64,000 bases of DNA from Tillus elongatus. Lineage: Eukaryota; Arthropoda; Insecta; Coleoptera; Cleridae. The notes under the pieces are model-generated. The model made no database searches. It worked only from the letters and a program-made list of their open reading frames with translations, and was not told where the DNA came from. Positions 45,280 through 56,257 of the stretch are shown here, piece by piece; position 1 is the first letter of the stretch, and each line of letters begins with the position of its first letter. The stretch is taken from contig OZ023270.1 of NCBI GenBank assembly GCA_964006375.1, forward strand, positions 59,836,288 through 59,900,287, written 5' to 3'. Made by a program: the position numbers and the translations under genes.

Positions 45280-45580
45280 AGCTTGATCTGCACGGAAAGA
45301 GCCCAGCAACTATTCCAGCTGCAATGTCAAAAATGGAACAAATAATCTTCAGAGCTCAAAAGGGCAACAGGGTCCGATGGAATCCCAGCAATAGTTTTTA
45401 AAATGTGTGCTCCTGAACTGACTGGACTGACACAGGCGAAAAATTAGAATTTTATATCGCCTCTGAGCAATGTCTTATTATATGGGGGGCGTTCCCATCT
45501 TCCTGGAAACAAGCTCGAGTTCCACCTGTCCCTAAGAAGGGAGACAAATCCGATGTATTTTATCAACAAATTATCATGGA
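45280..45580 (+). pseudogene. LINE RT fragment (N-terminal motifs)
   Basis: KMEQIIFRAQKGNRVRWNP then, in other frames, GIPAIVFKMCAPELTGL and IIWGAFPSSWKQARVPPVPK with KKGDKSDV. This is the RT block around motif 1 ('SP G.DGIP...W....V.P..KKGD.....YRPI'). Two or three frameshifts. A separate LINE copy from the one ending at 45020. Confidence 0.6.
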
Positions 45581-45870
45581 AACAATTTTTAGTCACTTTT
45601 CAGACATTCAAGTTAATTAAATATCCGTTGTTTATTTTTTAAAGCGAATTATTGGTATAATTTTTTTGAATATTGGAGTAATGTATAAATTGACTTGTTC
45701 TTGTGAAGTATTTTAGAAATACTACACTTTGAGCACTAACTTATCCAAATCTACTGCTTTAGTTTTATGTAGAACCTAAAAATCGTGTAATATATGAAAT
45801 ACAATATACAACCTATTTTCAGCAGTGAACTAAAGACATAACTGAAAGGAATATAATTTGCTCTATCTAT
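45580..45870. other. AT-rich DNA, nothing recognised
   Basis: Short spacer between a LINE RT fragment and a minus-strand mariner remnant. Confidence 0.4.
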
Positions 45871-45879
45871 AAATCAAAG

Positions 45880-46430
45880 GTACCAAAGCGTGACAGCGTC
45901 AATTGTAGTATAACGATCTTTGTTTCCCTAGAGCCATGTTTTTATGTAGAGGAATGGAAAGAAGTCGAAGAGAGCCAGGTTGGGGAAATAGGGGGCAACA
46001 ATTCATAACAAAGTTTATGCAATTTCGCCGTGACAATTCCGAACGAATGTGCTGTGTGCTATGGTGGTGAAACAGCACTATTTTCTTAACTGAATGGGGC
46101 AGTGGCACCTTAAATTTCTTTTTGAATCGGTCTAATAATTAACTGTAGTACTGCCCTGTGATGGTCCTTCTTTTTTTTAAAGTCCATGAGGATTATCCCC
46201 TTTGAATGCCAAAAAATATTGGCAATGACCTTTCCGGCTGTCTTCTTCGGGACAGATTCACCCGGAAAAATCCATTGTTTTCATTATCGCTTGGTCTCTG
46301 GCGGATCATAATGTATCCAGGTTTTATCAACTGTGACGACTCGCCACAAAAACTACTGCGAATTCCACTTAAAGAGGTCCAAACACTGTTGCAATCAAAG
46401 TTGACAGCTGTATCCACTTGTCCACCATAA
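45880..46430 (-). pseudogene. Mariner transposase remnant
   Basis: Reading on the minus strand: a first catalytic region near 46330, then NGFFRVNLSRRR in one frame and GKVIANIFWHSKG in another (~46210). TGQYYS, LLDRFKKKFKVPLP and VLFHHHSTQHIRSEL (~46060) follow, where His replaces the second catalytic Asp. A frame-shifted SPDLAPSDFF-like segment is near 45970. A DD34D-type mariner unrelated in detail to the copy at 24915. Confidence 0.7.
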
Positions 46431-46559
46431 GCAATCGCGGCACCTTTCTCATACTTTTTTATTTATTTATTTATACTTTAATATACATTAACAGATATAT
46501 AAACCCAATTACTAATGTAAACAAAATTAAACGAATGAAAGTCTATAAACAAATAACAA

Positions 46560-47970
46560 AAATCAGAAGAAAAGTGATTTGGATATTAGTCAATATTTCC
46601 CGAGGAGAGGTTAGAGTAGTACCGTTATATGTCATGTGGCCCGGTATTCCCGAGCCTTTTCGTTTTGATTCCAGAAACTGCCAAAAAAACGTCTTCGGAA
46701 CATTCTTGATGTATGTCTCTGTCCTTTCTACGTGCTGTCTACAAACATTCAGGCACCTTCTCTTAAAGTCCAACCTGCAAACGGAGTAAGCTTCGTAATC
46801 AGTCTGAAGCAGTGTTCCCCTATATCTGATGGAGCTTCTGCTTCATTCCCAATTGTTTAATAAGCTGAGTGTCATACCAAGCCGTATAGAGACCCTTATT
46901 TTCTCCTTGGGTACAAAGATATCCAAGACAGCATAAAGTTTGCTGGAAAAAGCAGATAATGCTTCATCAACATTAGAAGAGGCATCTAAAAAGTTCCAAT
47001 TGATATTGCGAATTGCCCCATAAAGCCCACGGAAATTAGCTGCTCTAAAGTTGAAAGTTGGAGCAGTTAGAATAATTAAAATTATGATGTGTTGCATCAT
47101 TCATCAAACATACATCAACATATAATGAAGGATGGTACCAATCTTCTGTCAGAATAGAATCCCAAAATACATTGCAATATACGTTGGATATCACAAGATC
47201 CAAAAGTTTATTTTGAAGACTTTAGTTTGAATTGACATGTTATAAAAATTAATGGCGTTTATGAGGTGTGAGCATTTATAACTGACATTTCCTAGGGAAT
47301 TGCAATAGTTGACATATTCCGGAATATTAAAGTCACCAATTAACAACATATCGCGCTCATTAAGAAATTCACAAGATAAGAGATGAAAAAAGAATGCAAG
47401 CTGAGAGTTACAGACAGGTACTATTGAAGATCGTATATGTGCTGCAACAATATAAAAGTAAGAACCACTTACAAGATTTTTGCAGCAGCAAACATCAATC
47501 ATAGACAAAAATTCATGAACAGAATCAGAGATGTTAACTTCGACGGGGCTGAGGATATTCTGCACAGCTATCAGAGATTCGCCACCACGTGATGCCACAC
47601 CAGAAGTTCGATCAGGTGTAAAAAATGGTGTAGTGGTACCAGTTCTAAATTTGGTCATGTGTTTTAGTGTTGAGCCCTCTAGTGTTTTGATAGGAACATA
47701 TCAGTTTATTAGACCTTCAGTTATAATTATTGGAGGATGTTTCCCTAAAGAGTATTTCATTTGCTCATCCAGTATTCTGTCATCGAAAGAAACGAAACTT
47801 TCCCACCACAATGTTCTCAGGCCAAGAAAACGGTAGAAGTAAGTTTCTACCAAGTCAGCGTTGACATTCACACAGTAGCAGTTATATGCACCAGACTTCA
47901 CCATTTGCTTCTCGACAACAATCTCACCATGAAGATTACCGCCCAGAAGCGATGCAAGATAATCCCTCAA
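46560..47970 (-). pseudogene. LINE family C endonuclease and RT-linker
   Basis: The N-terminal endonuclease pieces near 47920-47830 (NCYCVNVN and GLRT) are scrambled. The body is SRGGESLIAVQNILSPVEV (~47570), then FYIVAAHIRSS and MLLIGDFNIPEYVNYCNSL (~47330), with the conserved GDFN. A stop at ~47191 precedes FNFRAANFRGLYGAIRNINW (~47020), the linker. NVPKTFFWQFLESKRKGSGI (~46690) matches the segment before the RT in copy B at 50870. The SDH motif could not be located. Confidence 0.75.
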
Positions 47971-48419
47971 ATTACATCAAGAGACAATGTGCCCACACTC
48001 AAGACGACCTACGACTTATAATGGCAGCACAGATCCTATCAGATTCCTTCTGAGTACAACGATTGGCTTCTGCAGACTGCCATGAACTCTCCTCACTGAT
48101 TCAACCAAAGATGGATGAGCTACCACCCGTACAGGACGATGATTAAGCAGCATATCACTAGAATATTACTCATGAACAGATATCTCAGGGTCCATATTTA
48201 AGGAAGCCTAGTCCTTAACACCTTCATTAGGGCCAGGAAATAGTGACAAAGCATTAGCTTCACCCCGTGTGTAGTTTTTATTTACTGATGCTGACTTGAT
48301 GTTGGATCCAACTGGCACATCCCCATGTGGGAATCAGAATTCGTGTTGAGAGATAAGGGACCTAAAAGTCTTATGCTATTTATGTTAGTTTCTTTTACCA
48401 CTAGTATTTATCCCTTAAG

Positions 48420-48798
48420 CTTCTCACACATCTAAAATTCAGAACGAAGTGTGTTATGACTCTGCGTAAGTGAAACAGAAACCTTTTTCATATCTTCCAA
48501 AAGTGTAGAGGCTGTGTTTCCATAGGATTCACTGGAATGGCAACCATCGCAGCAGTAGGAGATTTTCCTCTTCGTAAGTGTAACTGCTCTAATCTCTGTA
48601 GATGTTAAACCAGCATGCTTGGCATAAAACCGATTCACACTTGTCACAAATAACACAATCAACATCATCTCCACATGAACTGCAAATGGACATGATGGGA
48701 ATATATTCTGACCAGCCTGTATATAATATCAATCCACTTCCCAATGAGAAACAAACAAAATGAAAAGATAATTGATAACACAACTTCTTATCTGGCAT
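48420..48798 (-). pseudogene. LINE family C ORF1, PHD-finger N-terminus
   Basis: From ~48695 on the minus strand: MSICSSCGDDVDCVICDKCE (first Cys pairs), then in the next frame FYAKHAGLTSTEIRAVTLTK and YCCDGCHSS. Together this is a PHD-type zinc finger, as known in ORF1 of CR1-like LINEs. After that LLEDMKKVSVSLTQ suggests a helical region. The frame is broken twice. Confidence 0.7.
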
Positions 48799-49126
48799 GA
48801 AAAAACAGCACAGATACCTAAAACAGCAATTATTTCACTTCTTTAATGGATTCTAACAAATATCTTCAAGCTATCAAAACAACTTCGGAAACAACCATCA
48901 ACTACTGCAAATGGCATTCGTTGCGAAAAAAATATAGGAATTTATTCAAACTATTTCCACCAAAATGGAACACTCAAAGCACGAGCCAATTTCACACGCG
49001 ATAACGTGATAATTATTTTTATATTATTATTTATTTAAATTTGCACCTACAGAATTAAACAATTCCAAATGGTACTTAAAAATACAACCAAAATAATAAT
49101 AATAATAATAACTCAAAGTAACAAAA

Positions 49127-49354
49127 TCACTGTCTTAAGACAGTTTTCATCCTAGACATAGCAATATAAAAGATATCAAAATTAGAAAAATTAGCATTAT
49201 AATTATGCAACAATCTGTCCATGAAACTGTTACATCCATAGTTGGTCCTGTGTGTTTGCTCAAAAAAAAGTTGCTGTTGGCGAGTTAAACGTGGTGGAAC
49301 ATGGAAAAGGACCAACTCGAGCAGATCATTACAGTCAATGTTACCATTAATTAA

Positions 49355-49437
<83 letters not shown>

Positions 49438-50904
49438 ATGAAAGATACTCATGTCACGCTTTGAGACTGACCATACCACAAAGAAGCAATCTGACATCAT
49501 ACCCAATATCTTGGCAAGAAAAGTGATGCTTATAAAGAAGGTACTTACCAAATTTGTTTTGTACCCTTTCAATATGATTAATGTGGCAAGCATAGGATGG
49601 AAACCATACAACACAACAATACTTAATATTACTTCGACCAAGGATGTATACAAACTAGTGATTGCCCTTGTGTCAGTCATATGCTTAGTGTGTCTTTTAA
49701 CAAACCCCAAAAGTCTACAACATTTCATAACCACAAATTAAATGACAAATCATTTTTGAAAATTACACCAAGATCTGCAACTGAAGTAACAACGTCCAAC
49801 ACCGTATTATAAATGGTATAGCTATGAACAATCCGATACATTTACCCACATTAAGTGACAACAAGTTTGAACTGCACCAGCGAGTCAAGTTGTCGAGATC
49901 ATGTTGCAAAGTGTTGACACCATGGACAACTTCTGAAAAAAACTTCAAGTCATCTGCATACAGTAAACATTTCGATGGCTCAAAACAACTCACAACATCA
50001 TTAATAAAAAGATTTAAGAGAACGGGACCTATATGTGATACCTGTGGTACCCCAGACAAGACGAGGACCTCATCTGATAGAGCACCACCAATGTTAACAA
50101 ATTGCTTTCTGTCAGACAGGTAAGATTGAATCCACGAAAAATAACAACCACAGATATCCATTGCAAACAATTTTTGCAGAAGAAGGGTATGACACACACT
50201 GTCAAAAGCCTTTGATACATCAGTGTATGCAACATCAACTTGTTTATCAGCCTCCAATGCATCTGGCATGTAAGATTGAAAAATGGCGAAATTAGTGACT
50301 GTTGACCTTCCACTACAGAAACCATGCTGCTCTCGAACAATACTGTGTTTCAAGGCATTGGAAATCTCATCTGCAATGATAGATTCAAATAGTTTCGGTA
50401 TTAGAGGTTGAATTGAAACACCTCTATAATTGACAACTTGTGTCTTATCATCTGATTTGTGAATGGGGATCAGAGTAGACAACTTCCAGAGTAAGGGGCA
50501 AAAACCGGCATTGAAAAACCTTTGAAAGATACTACACAAAGGGCCGCTCAAAGATCGTCGACAATTTTTCAAGAATGAAAAAGGAATACCATCCAAACCA
50601 GCTCGTTTTTGCCATCTAGTGAGTCAATTTTATCCTAGATTTCCTCAATTGTAAAGATATGCATAGAAAGGTTATGTGCAGACTGTATATTAGATACATC
50701 ACAAAAGTCAACATCAATGGAACCATGGTCAGAATAACAGGACTGAAAATGTGCAGCAAAGGCGTCTGCTATATCAGACTCATTATTATATATTACATTA
50801 TTAAAACGCATTTTATTCGGAATCCCAGGGTCCTTCCTCAAGGAATTAACGAAAGACCAGAACTGTCTGACATCAGATTGAATGATCTGCTCTGTGCTAG
50901 TCAC
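49127..50904 (-). pseudogene. LINE family C reverse transcriptase
   Basis: Linker: SDVRQFWSFVNSLRKDPGIP (~50870). RT: DGIPFSFLKNCRRSLSG (~50590), VNYRGVSIQPLIPKLFESI (~50425), EQHGFCSGRSTVTNF (~50330), AYTDVSKAFDSVCHTLLLQK (~50220). GVPQVSHIGPVLLNLFIND (~50050) deviates from the usual GVPQGSxLGP. KCLLYADDLKFFSEV (~49970) is intact YADD. A frameshift at ~49840 separates the thumb CCRLLGFVKRHTKHM (~49720). After another, KLINGNIDCNDLLELVLFHV (~49350) and the C-terminus to 49127 follow. The TA tract at 49357 sits directly before 'YKLINGN'. Confidence 0.85.
49357..49432. repeat. (TA)n microsatellite inside a LINE RT frame
   Basis: 76 bp of TA at the TATAAG codons of the conserved YKL(I/L)NG motif. 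The related RT at 30905 has TTTATATAAATTGCTGAATG here, a natural seed for TA expansion. Confidence 0.97.
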
Positions 50905-50964
50905 AAACTGTAAATAATACTTAATACTTAACTTATCATGTAAAATATTGATTGCCGTTCGTGT

Positions 50965-51314
50965 TACATATTAAAAAAATACAGATATTTTAGTACACTT
51001 AATTGATTTTATGCAAACACAAACATTGCACCAACCTGAAATTCTTCTAGCCAGGGGCTGTTATAATCGAGGATGTACCGAATTGAAATTTTGCTGAATA
51101 TCAGGAATCGGATAGTCCGGCCAGGTAGCAGACTGAATCGACGGGTTCAGCTTCTAGTAGCTGCTATAAATTGCATTTATTATAAACATGTCATGTTATG
51201 CTATATGTTTGTATATCCACAATTTCAAAATAGAGAAAACAAGAAAAATTATCTGAAAACCGAATCACAAATCCCAGAATACAAACTAATTCAGCAGGCC
51301 TAAAAAATAGGTAG
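50965..51314. other. AT-rich DNA, nothing recognised
   Basis: Spacer between LINE copy B and the gypsy element. No frames with homology. Confidence 0.4.
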
Positions 51315-51319
51315 GGTTG

Positions 51320-51475
51320 TGTTGTGTCTTGGAAAACCATAAATTGGACACACAGATAATAACTATAATATTTTACTTTTTGATAAGAAGAATACACACC
51401 ATGTTGACAACTAATTCTAGATAATTATATCTGTCAGTCTTATTGATTATCTTTTCTGTTTCTGTGGTTACAACA
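51320..51475 (-). repeat. 3' LTR of the gypsy element
   Basis: 156 bp; plus-strand ends TGTTGTGTCTTGG and GTGGTTACAACA. About five substitutions and a 3-bp deletion relative to the 5' LTR, indicating a fairly recent insertion. Confidence 0.93.
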
Positions 51476-51583
51476 GTTCTTCCCCACAAAATTTACGGCA
51501 CAGGAGTTGAAAAAGAGGAGAACAAAAATAAGAAAAAATAAGTTCGTTGTTTCGGGAAACGTCTAGTGGAGCTGTACTTCACA

Positions 51584-52690
51584 TTACAACACTTTATAGT
51601 CTCTTAGGTATGTGGGAAGTTTTTTGTTTCCTCCAGAACGACGAGGCAAAGCCCCTGGTTGGTTTTCCGTTGCTGCCTGTGTCGCTACTGGTAACTCTGG
51701 AACCACTGGCTCTGGAATGACTAGGTCTGCAATTGTTTCTGGACTTGGGATATCCGGTATAGTGAATGTGACAGGTTGATTGTGAGACTGAGTTACCTGT
51801 GTAGAGACCAACTGATTAATATGATGTTTCAGGATGCCCCCACAATCTAGTTCAACATGGTGGGAACCCAATCGTCGAAAGATAGTACCGAACTGCCATG
51901 TCTCTAAATTGTTAACATACATACGGGCCTGAACTCTCTCCCCCACCAATAGCGTACGTATCTGGCCAACAAAAGCATTTTTCTGGTTGCTGCTGTGAAA
52001 ACTGGGAAATATAGCATCTAATTGTATCCTGATTTTTATGTCGAGGTAAAGTTCTGCTGGGGATCGCCCACATGGGAGCAGGGTAGCGCGATATCTGAAC
52101 AAAATTGCTCGTATCTTGTCGGTTATAGTACCGGATTCATTTGCAATAGATTTGAGACGTTGCTTGAAGGTCTGAACATTACGTTCAGCTAGACCGTTTG
52201 TGGCTGGATATCCTGCCACTATTAGTTTCTGACAGATTCTGTGACTTGAACAGTAAGTTTTGAACACTTCACTAGTGAAAATTGAAGCATTGTCGGAGAC
52301 CATTACATTAGGATATCCGTGGAATGCAAAAATGTCGTTCAGAATATGGATCGTTGAATCAGTATTGGGTGCGTTCATCACAGCACGAATTTCTGCCCAC
52401 TTTGATTTAGCATCCATACATATAAGGAAGTGATGGCCTTCGATTGGCCCAGCGTAATCTATATGAATATGCTTCCAATTATTCTGTGGATTCTCCCATG
52501 GGTGTACATCTACTTTTACAGGGTTTTTCCGGAGTTTTGCACACTCTTCGCAGCTTCTTGCCAGATGCTCGATGTCGTGGTCAACTTCCCAATAGATTAA
52601 CACCTGGCTAACTGTTTCATTTTGGTTATGCCGATATGTGTAGAATGTAGTTCATTTAAAATGGAGTCTCTTAAGCACTGTGGGATAACA
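51584..52690 (-). pseudogene. Gypsy integrase
   Basis: The zinc-binding HHCC region starts in one frame (LNELHSTHIGI, ~52665), shifts frame at ~52605, and continues with DIEHLARSCEECAKLRK. Catalytic core: HIDYAGPIEGHHFLICMDAK (~52440) with the first Asp; GYPNVMVSDNASIFTSE (~52300) with the second; GYPATNGLAERNVQTFKQRL (~52200) with the Glu. After it, RYRATLLPCGRSPAELYLD and a C-terminal DNA-binding region. The 339-codon part from 52603 has no stop. Integrase joins the cDNA ends to the target. Confidence 0.9.
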
Positions 52691-53039
52691 ATTCTATTCT
52701 ATCGAAACAATATGCCGTTTGAAATTGTGAATCTTCTGGTGTATTTTGAAGTTGCTTTATGAGCCGTTGCAATATTATATCTTTCGCAGTTTCTTTAGCA
52801 ATAACATATACAGTGACAATAATGCTGGAAATACTGAAAAGAGAGCATTCACTATACTAATTTCTTCATTTATTATGATATCATGACTTGAACTTTCGGA
52901 AAACGGGTGCTCTTGAGAGACAAACAACATTTTCATTCTCTTGGCCCTTTTTGAATTTTACATTATAATCAAACCCTGAGAGGAATGACACATACCTGAG
53001 TAATCAAGCTGATGTCATCTTTGACAGGGTTCTGTTATG

Positions 53040-53245
53040 ACCAAAAATCCTGGATAGCGGCTCATTATCAGTGACGAGTGTAAAGTTTCTGCCATATACA
53101 TAGTTATAAAATCGACTTACGCAAACACGATTGCTAACGCTTCACGATCCAATTGACTGTAGTTTTTTCGGAGTTGGTTAAAGATCTTGAGACATATGCG
53201 ATTGGTCTCTCTTGGCCATTGAGAATGTGGCTAAGAACAGCAGCA
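53040..53245 (-). pseudogene. Gypsy RNase H remnant
   Basis: Reading across frames: SHILNGQERPIAYVSRSLTN, then NYSQLDREALAIVFA and FTLVTDNEPLSRIFGH-like residues. These are the gypsy RNase H motifs. The reverse transcriptase that should precede it is absent: the protease ends at ~53250 and RNase H starts at once. Two frameshifts. Confidence 0.7.
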
Positions 53246-53247
53246 AT

Positions 53248-53907
53248 TCAGTCAATAAATTTATCTTCAGGAAGGATCAAAAATTTGGCACCAGAGTCTA
53301 CTTCCATTATTTGAGGCATTCCATTAATTTTGACTGTGACTAGATATTTACCTTTTTCTGGATGGGTTTCATATAAACCAACAACGTTGTTTACTCTATA
53401 CACAGGACTCGGTTTTGTATGCTCGTCCTCTTCATCAATATAATCATTGGGTACATATTCTACTTGTCTACTGCTAGCATGTTGTCTTGTGAGAGTAGTG
53501 ATACATACTTTTGCAACATGTCCACACTTCCCACATGAGTCACATTTTAACTTTTTTCTATCAGCATGGCATACATTTGATCTATGATTAAAGCATAGAT
53601 TATCAATTCCAAGAGCTTCGTAATCCATTCTGTATTTCCTTGACCTGGCAGGGTCGCGACACAGAGACTGTGAACGGTTTTGAATCAGTGATTCTGGCTG
53701 GGCAGCAGCATAGTATTTATTTGATTGATGCCCATGACGACCACGACGTAACGGTCGATACTCAGCCACTGTATTGGCATCAGGCTGGGCAGATTTGATT
53801 GAAGGCTGTGACGGGTATTGTAGTTCCTGACACTGGACTTGGGAAGCATCTAATGCAACGGCTTTAGTCAGGATTGCTTTAAAATGTGTTTCACCTGCCT
53901 GCAACAA
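53248..53907 (-). pseudogene. Gypsy gag C-terminus (zinc knuckle) and protease
   Basis: 220 open codons. KLKCDSCGKCGHVAKVC (~53540) is a CCHC zinc knuckle of the nucleocapsid type. An acidic linker (DYIDEEDEHT) leads to NGMPQIMEVDSGAKFLILPE (~53320), with the DSG active site of an aspartic protease. The frame starts after a break from the upstream gag frame, near 53920, and ends in the RT deletion. Confidence 0.85.
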
Positions 53908-54007
53908 CTGCTCTCACGTAGGAATGTTTCAGCTATGGAAAGTTTCTGTTCGCAATGGCACTGAATGTAAAAATCACATTCAGAAAGACGTAAAATGGCG
54001 ACATATA

Positions 54008-54436
54008 CTAATATCGTTTGTTTATCGTTTTGATATGTTGAAAAAAATAATGCTGTGATACGATGATATTTTTCTTTGGCGCCAGCATTTCAGTGAACGC
54101 TTTTAATAGATCCTCGTAAGATAAGTCTTTCACCAGCTTTTCCGGGCCTGCAAATGCAGATAAATTGTTGTAATGAACAGAAACAATTGATGTACATAAT
54201 AACTGCGCTTTCTTCTTTGTATCAGTGATATTTTTAACTGCGTCATAGTTGGTGAATCGCTCGAGGTAGCACATAAACTTTTCCTGTTTTGGGTCATAAT
54301 GTTCACATGGAGCGATATTCCCAGTAGAATTGGAGACATCCTGGTGTGACTGCAGATGTTGAATAAGCTGTTTTTGATGAATTGATAGGGTTTCGGTTAA
54401 CTTGACAAGTAGTTGCTTAAACTGGTCCGCATCCAC
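54008..54436 (-). pseudogene. Gypsy gag N-terminal part
   Basis: MDADQFKQLLVKLTETLSIH opens the frame 80 bases after the 5' LTR. A helical region KLTETLSIHQKQLIQHLQSH is followed by YLERFTNYDAVKNITDTKKK, AQLLCTSIV and YEDLLKAFTEMLAPKK, the pattern of arthropod gypsy gag/capsid. The frame breaks at ~54008, ~100 bases before the zinc-knuckle frame resumes. Confidence 0.85.
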
Positions 54437-54516
54437 TGTGTCTGGTTATTAAGATGAATATTATTGGAAAATCCACACAGTAGTTTTGATCTATTGCTTC
54501 ATCCTCGTTGCCAAAT

Positions 54517-54675
54517 TGTTGTGTCTTGGAAGACCATAAATCGAACACACAGATAATAACTATAATATTTTACTTTTTGATAAGAAGGCTGATACACACC
54601 ATGTTGACAACTAATTCTAGATAATTATGTCTGTCAGTCTTATTGATTATCTTTTCTGTTTCTGTGGTTACAACA
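54517..54675 (-). repeat. 5' LTR of the gypsy element
   Basis: 159 bp. On the minus strand it is followed by ATTTGGCAACGAGGATGAAG, the leader that includes the primer-binding site region. TGGCAACGAGGA-type leaders are common after insect gypsy LTRs (from memory). Confidence 0.93.
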
Positions 54676-54689
54676 GGTTGGCAACGCTG

Positions 54690-55900
54690 CCTGTCATCGT
54701 CGCGCCTATTTGGTAACTTATATTGCTGTCCTTTCAGTAATGTGTTATCACCAAACAAACACACTATTATTGTGATTGTCTTTCAAAACTGGCAACATAT
54801 ATGTCGACAACAGGACCAAATAATACAGAAAAGCTACTCTTCACTCACTGTAATTTTAAAAAGCTAAATTATGACTATCAAAAATAAAAACTAGATGTGA
54901 ACCTGTATTTTTTGTTATTCTGTAATCAGTATTATTTGGAGTTTACAATGAATAAACATTTATTTTTTTAAATTAAACACCAACCACGCAAAAACGTGTC
55001 ATAATTTTTTTTCTAATCTATTAAAACGTATTTGAACAAATTTGGTAGGATTCTAAGTCTGATTCACCCTTCAGGCCGGATCGGCTGAATTCGTTAGACC
55101 GTCAGATATCCGTCCCACTTAAATGACAGATTTTTTGTAAAAACAGACGTAAGATACTTCGCTGGCTTAACAAGTGTTTGTTTTCTTCTATAGAACTAGT
55201 TACAGAGAAGAAAATAAACACTTGTGAAATTAGATTTTGTTTTTAATTGCACCTACTTTTTTTAAACAGTTTATTTATTATTTTACAGCCAGCCTTTGCG
55301 CTATATCAAGACAATAAGTGTCAACGCTTATTAATCAGTAGGTTAAGAATTTACCAGAGATTCTGTAAAATAATCAGAGCCCAATAAACATCTTAATTTA
55401 TTTTCTGTAAATGTATTTTATAAATTGGGTTGAAATTTATCTAAAACATTTTATATTATGAATGTCAAAACTGCTCCAGCAAGATTAAACAAAGATAGTG
55501 ACCATGTGTAAAAAAATTCCAGAAGGTTAGATTTGTGCATAGATAGATATTATAATAAACAGTCTTGAAGGCTACTAATACCTTTCCTACTAATTTTCTA
55601 TACAAGTTGTAAAGTGGTCTTTTGCAAATATCCTGCCAAATATTGATTTTTCGCTAAGTTTGTAGGCTACAAAATTTACTGCAAAAAGGTTTAATTACCT
55701 GTAGTTGTAAAGCCAGTACTTGGAAGTCAAATAGCTTCTCTTCTATAAATACTAATTGTAATTTTTTGATAAAATTCACAAATGTACATCGTAAATACAG
55801 GGTGTAACACGACTACAGAAAAATATTTTAATGTGACTCCTTCGATCACTCTAAAGAAAAGTGTTTACAAATTTAAGTCATTAACAGCTTAGTTTTGTGA
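54690..55900. other. AT-rich DNA without recognisable genes
   Basis: It holds the hairpin repeat at 55165-55225 and a GGGTGTAACACGACTAC-like transposon end near 55800. No coding sequence recognised. Confidence 0.35.
55165..55225 (+). repeat. Hairpin-forming repeat, copy 2
   Basis: ACAAGTGTTTGTTTTCTTCT (55170-55189) pairs with AGAAGAAAATAAACACTTGT (55206-55225), with one mismatch, around a 16-base loop containing ACTAGTTACAG. Copy 1 is at 42086-42158. Confidence 0.65.
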
Positions 55901-55950
55901 TTTAAGAAGTACACTTGGAGAACCCAAATCACCAGAACACATATTTCAGA

Positions 55951-56010
55951 GATCTTACGACCGTTTTGTTGACCATGTCAACATCATCAGAGGAAGAAAA
56001 ATTCTAAAAA
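55951..56010 (-). ncRNA. Hammerhead-like core, left arm (mutated)
   Basis: On the minus strand CTGATGA (55990-55984), one unpaired base, a perfect 6-bp stem GTTGAC/GTCAAC with loop ATG, then AAAAC where GAAAC is required. The G12 to A change should abolish cleavage. It is the inverted partner of the intact core at 57746-57812. Confidence 0.55.
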
Positions 56011-56257
56011 TTAAACTACTAGCTACCGTGTATTTACATCGCGTCTAGGTAAACGAACTAGTCCGAAGTAAAATTGTAGTCGAAGACCCATCGTTTGTTT
56101 ATTGCATAGTGAAACTACGAGGTCGAAGAGCTACTTTAATCTTCTGGTCGACAACTTTATGAGCCCTTATCTAATATAAGGATAATAGGTTTAAAAGGAA
56201 CAGTACCGAGTTATTTTAGGAATCTGCACGTTCCCTTTCGATCTAGAAATTTAGTAT

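Larger units (their letters stand above)
46445..48800 (-). mobile_element. Jockey/CR1-like LINE family C, copy A (RT deleted)
   Basis: A minus-strand LINE with ORF1, endonuclease and the linker before RT, then directly a 3' end with an AATAAATAAATAAA tail (46480-46450). The RT has been removed between ~46590 and the 3' UTR. Confidence 0.78.
49020..50960 (-). mobile_element. Jockey/CR1-like LINE family C, copy B
   Basis: A minus-strand copy carrying the RT to its natural end and a T-rich/AAT-rich 3' UTR (49135-49020). Its 5' end is truncated in the pre-RT linker near 50960. It overlaps nothing of copy A except the linker (FW.FV.SLRK...), so the two are separate insertions of related elements. 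Confidence 0.8.
51315..54680 (-). mobile_element. Ty3/gypsy LTR retrotransposon, RT deleted
   Basis: LTRs 51320-51475 and 54517-54675, both with TG...CA ends, are ~97% identical. GGTTG flanks both sides (51315-51319, 54676-54680), a clean 5-bp target duplication. On the minus strand the order is LTR, gag, protease, a short RNase H remnant, integrase, LTR. GTGGGGAAGAAC just before the 3' LTR is the likely polypurine tract. The 3.4 kb length is short because ~1.5 kb of RT is missing. No env-like frame. Confidence 0.93.
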
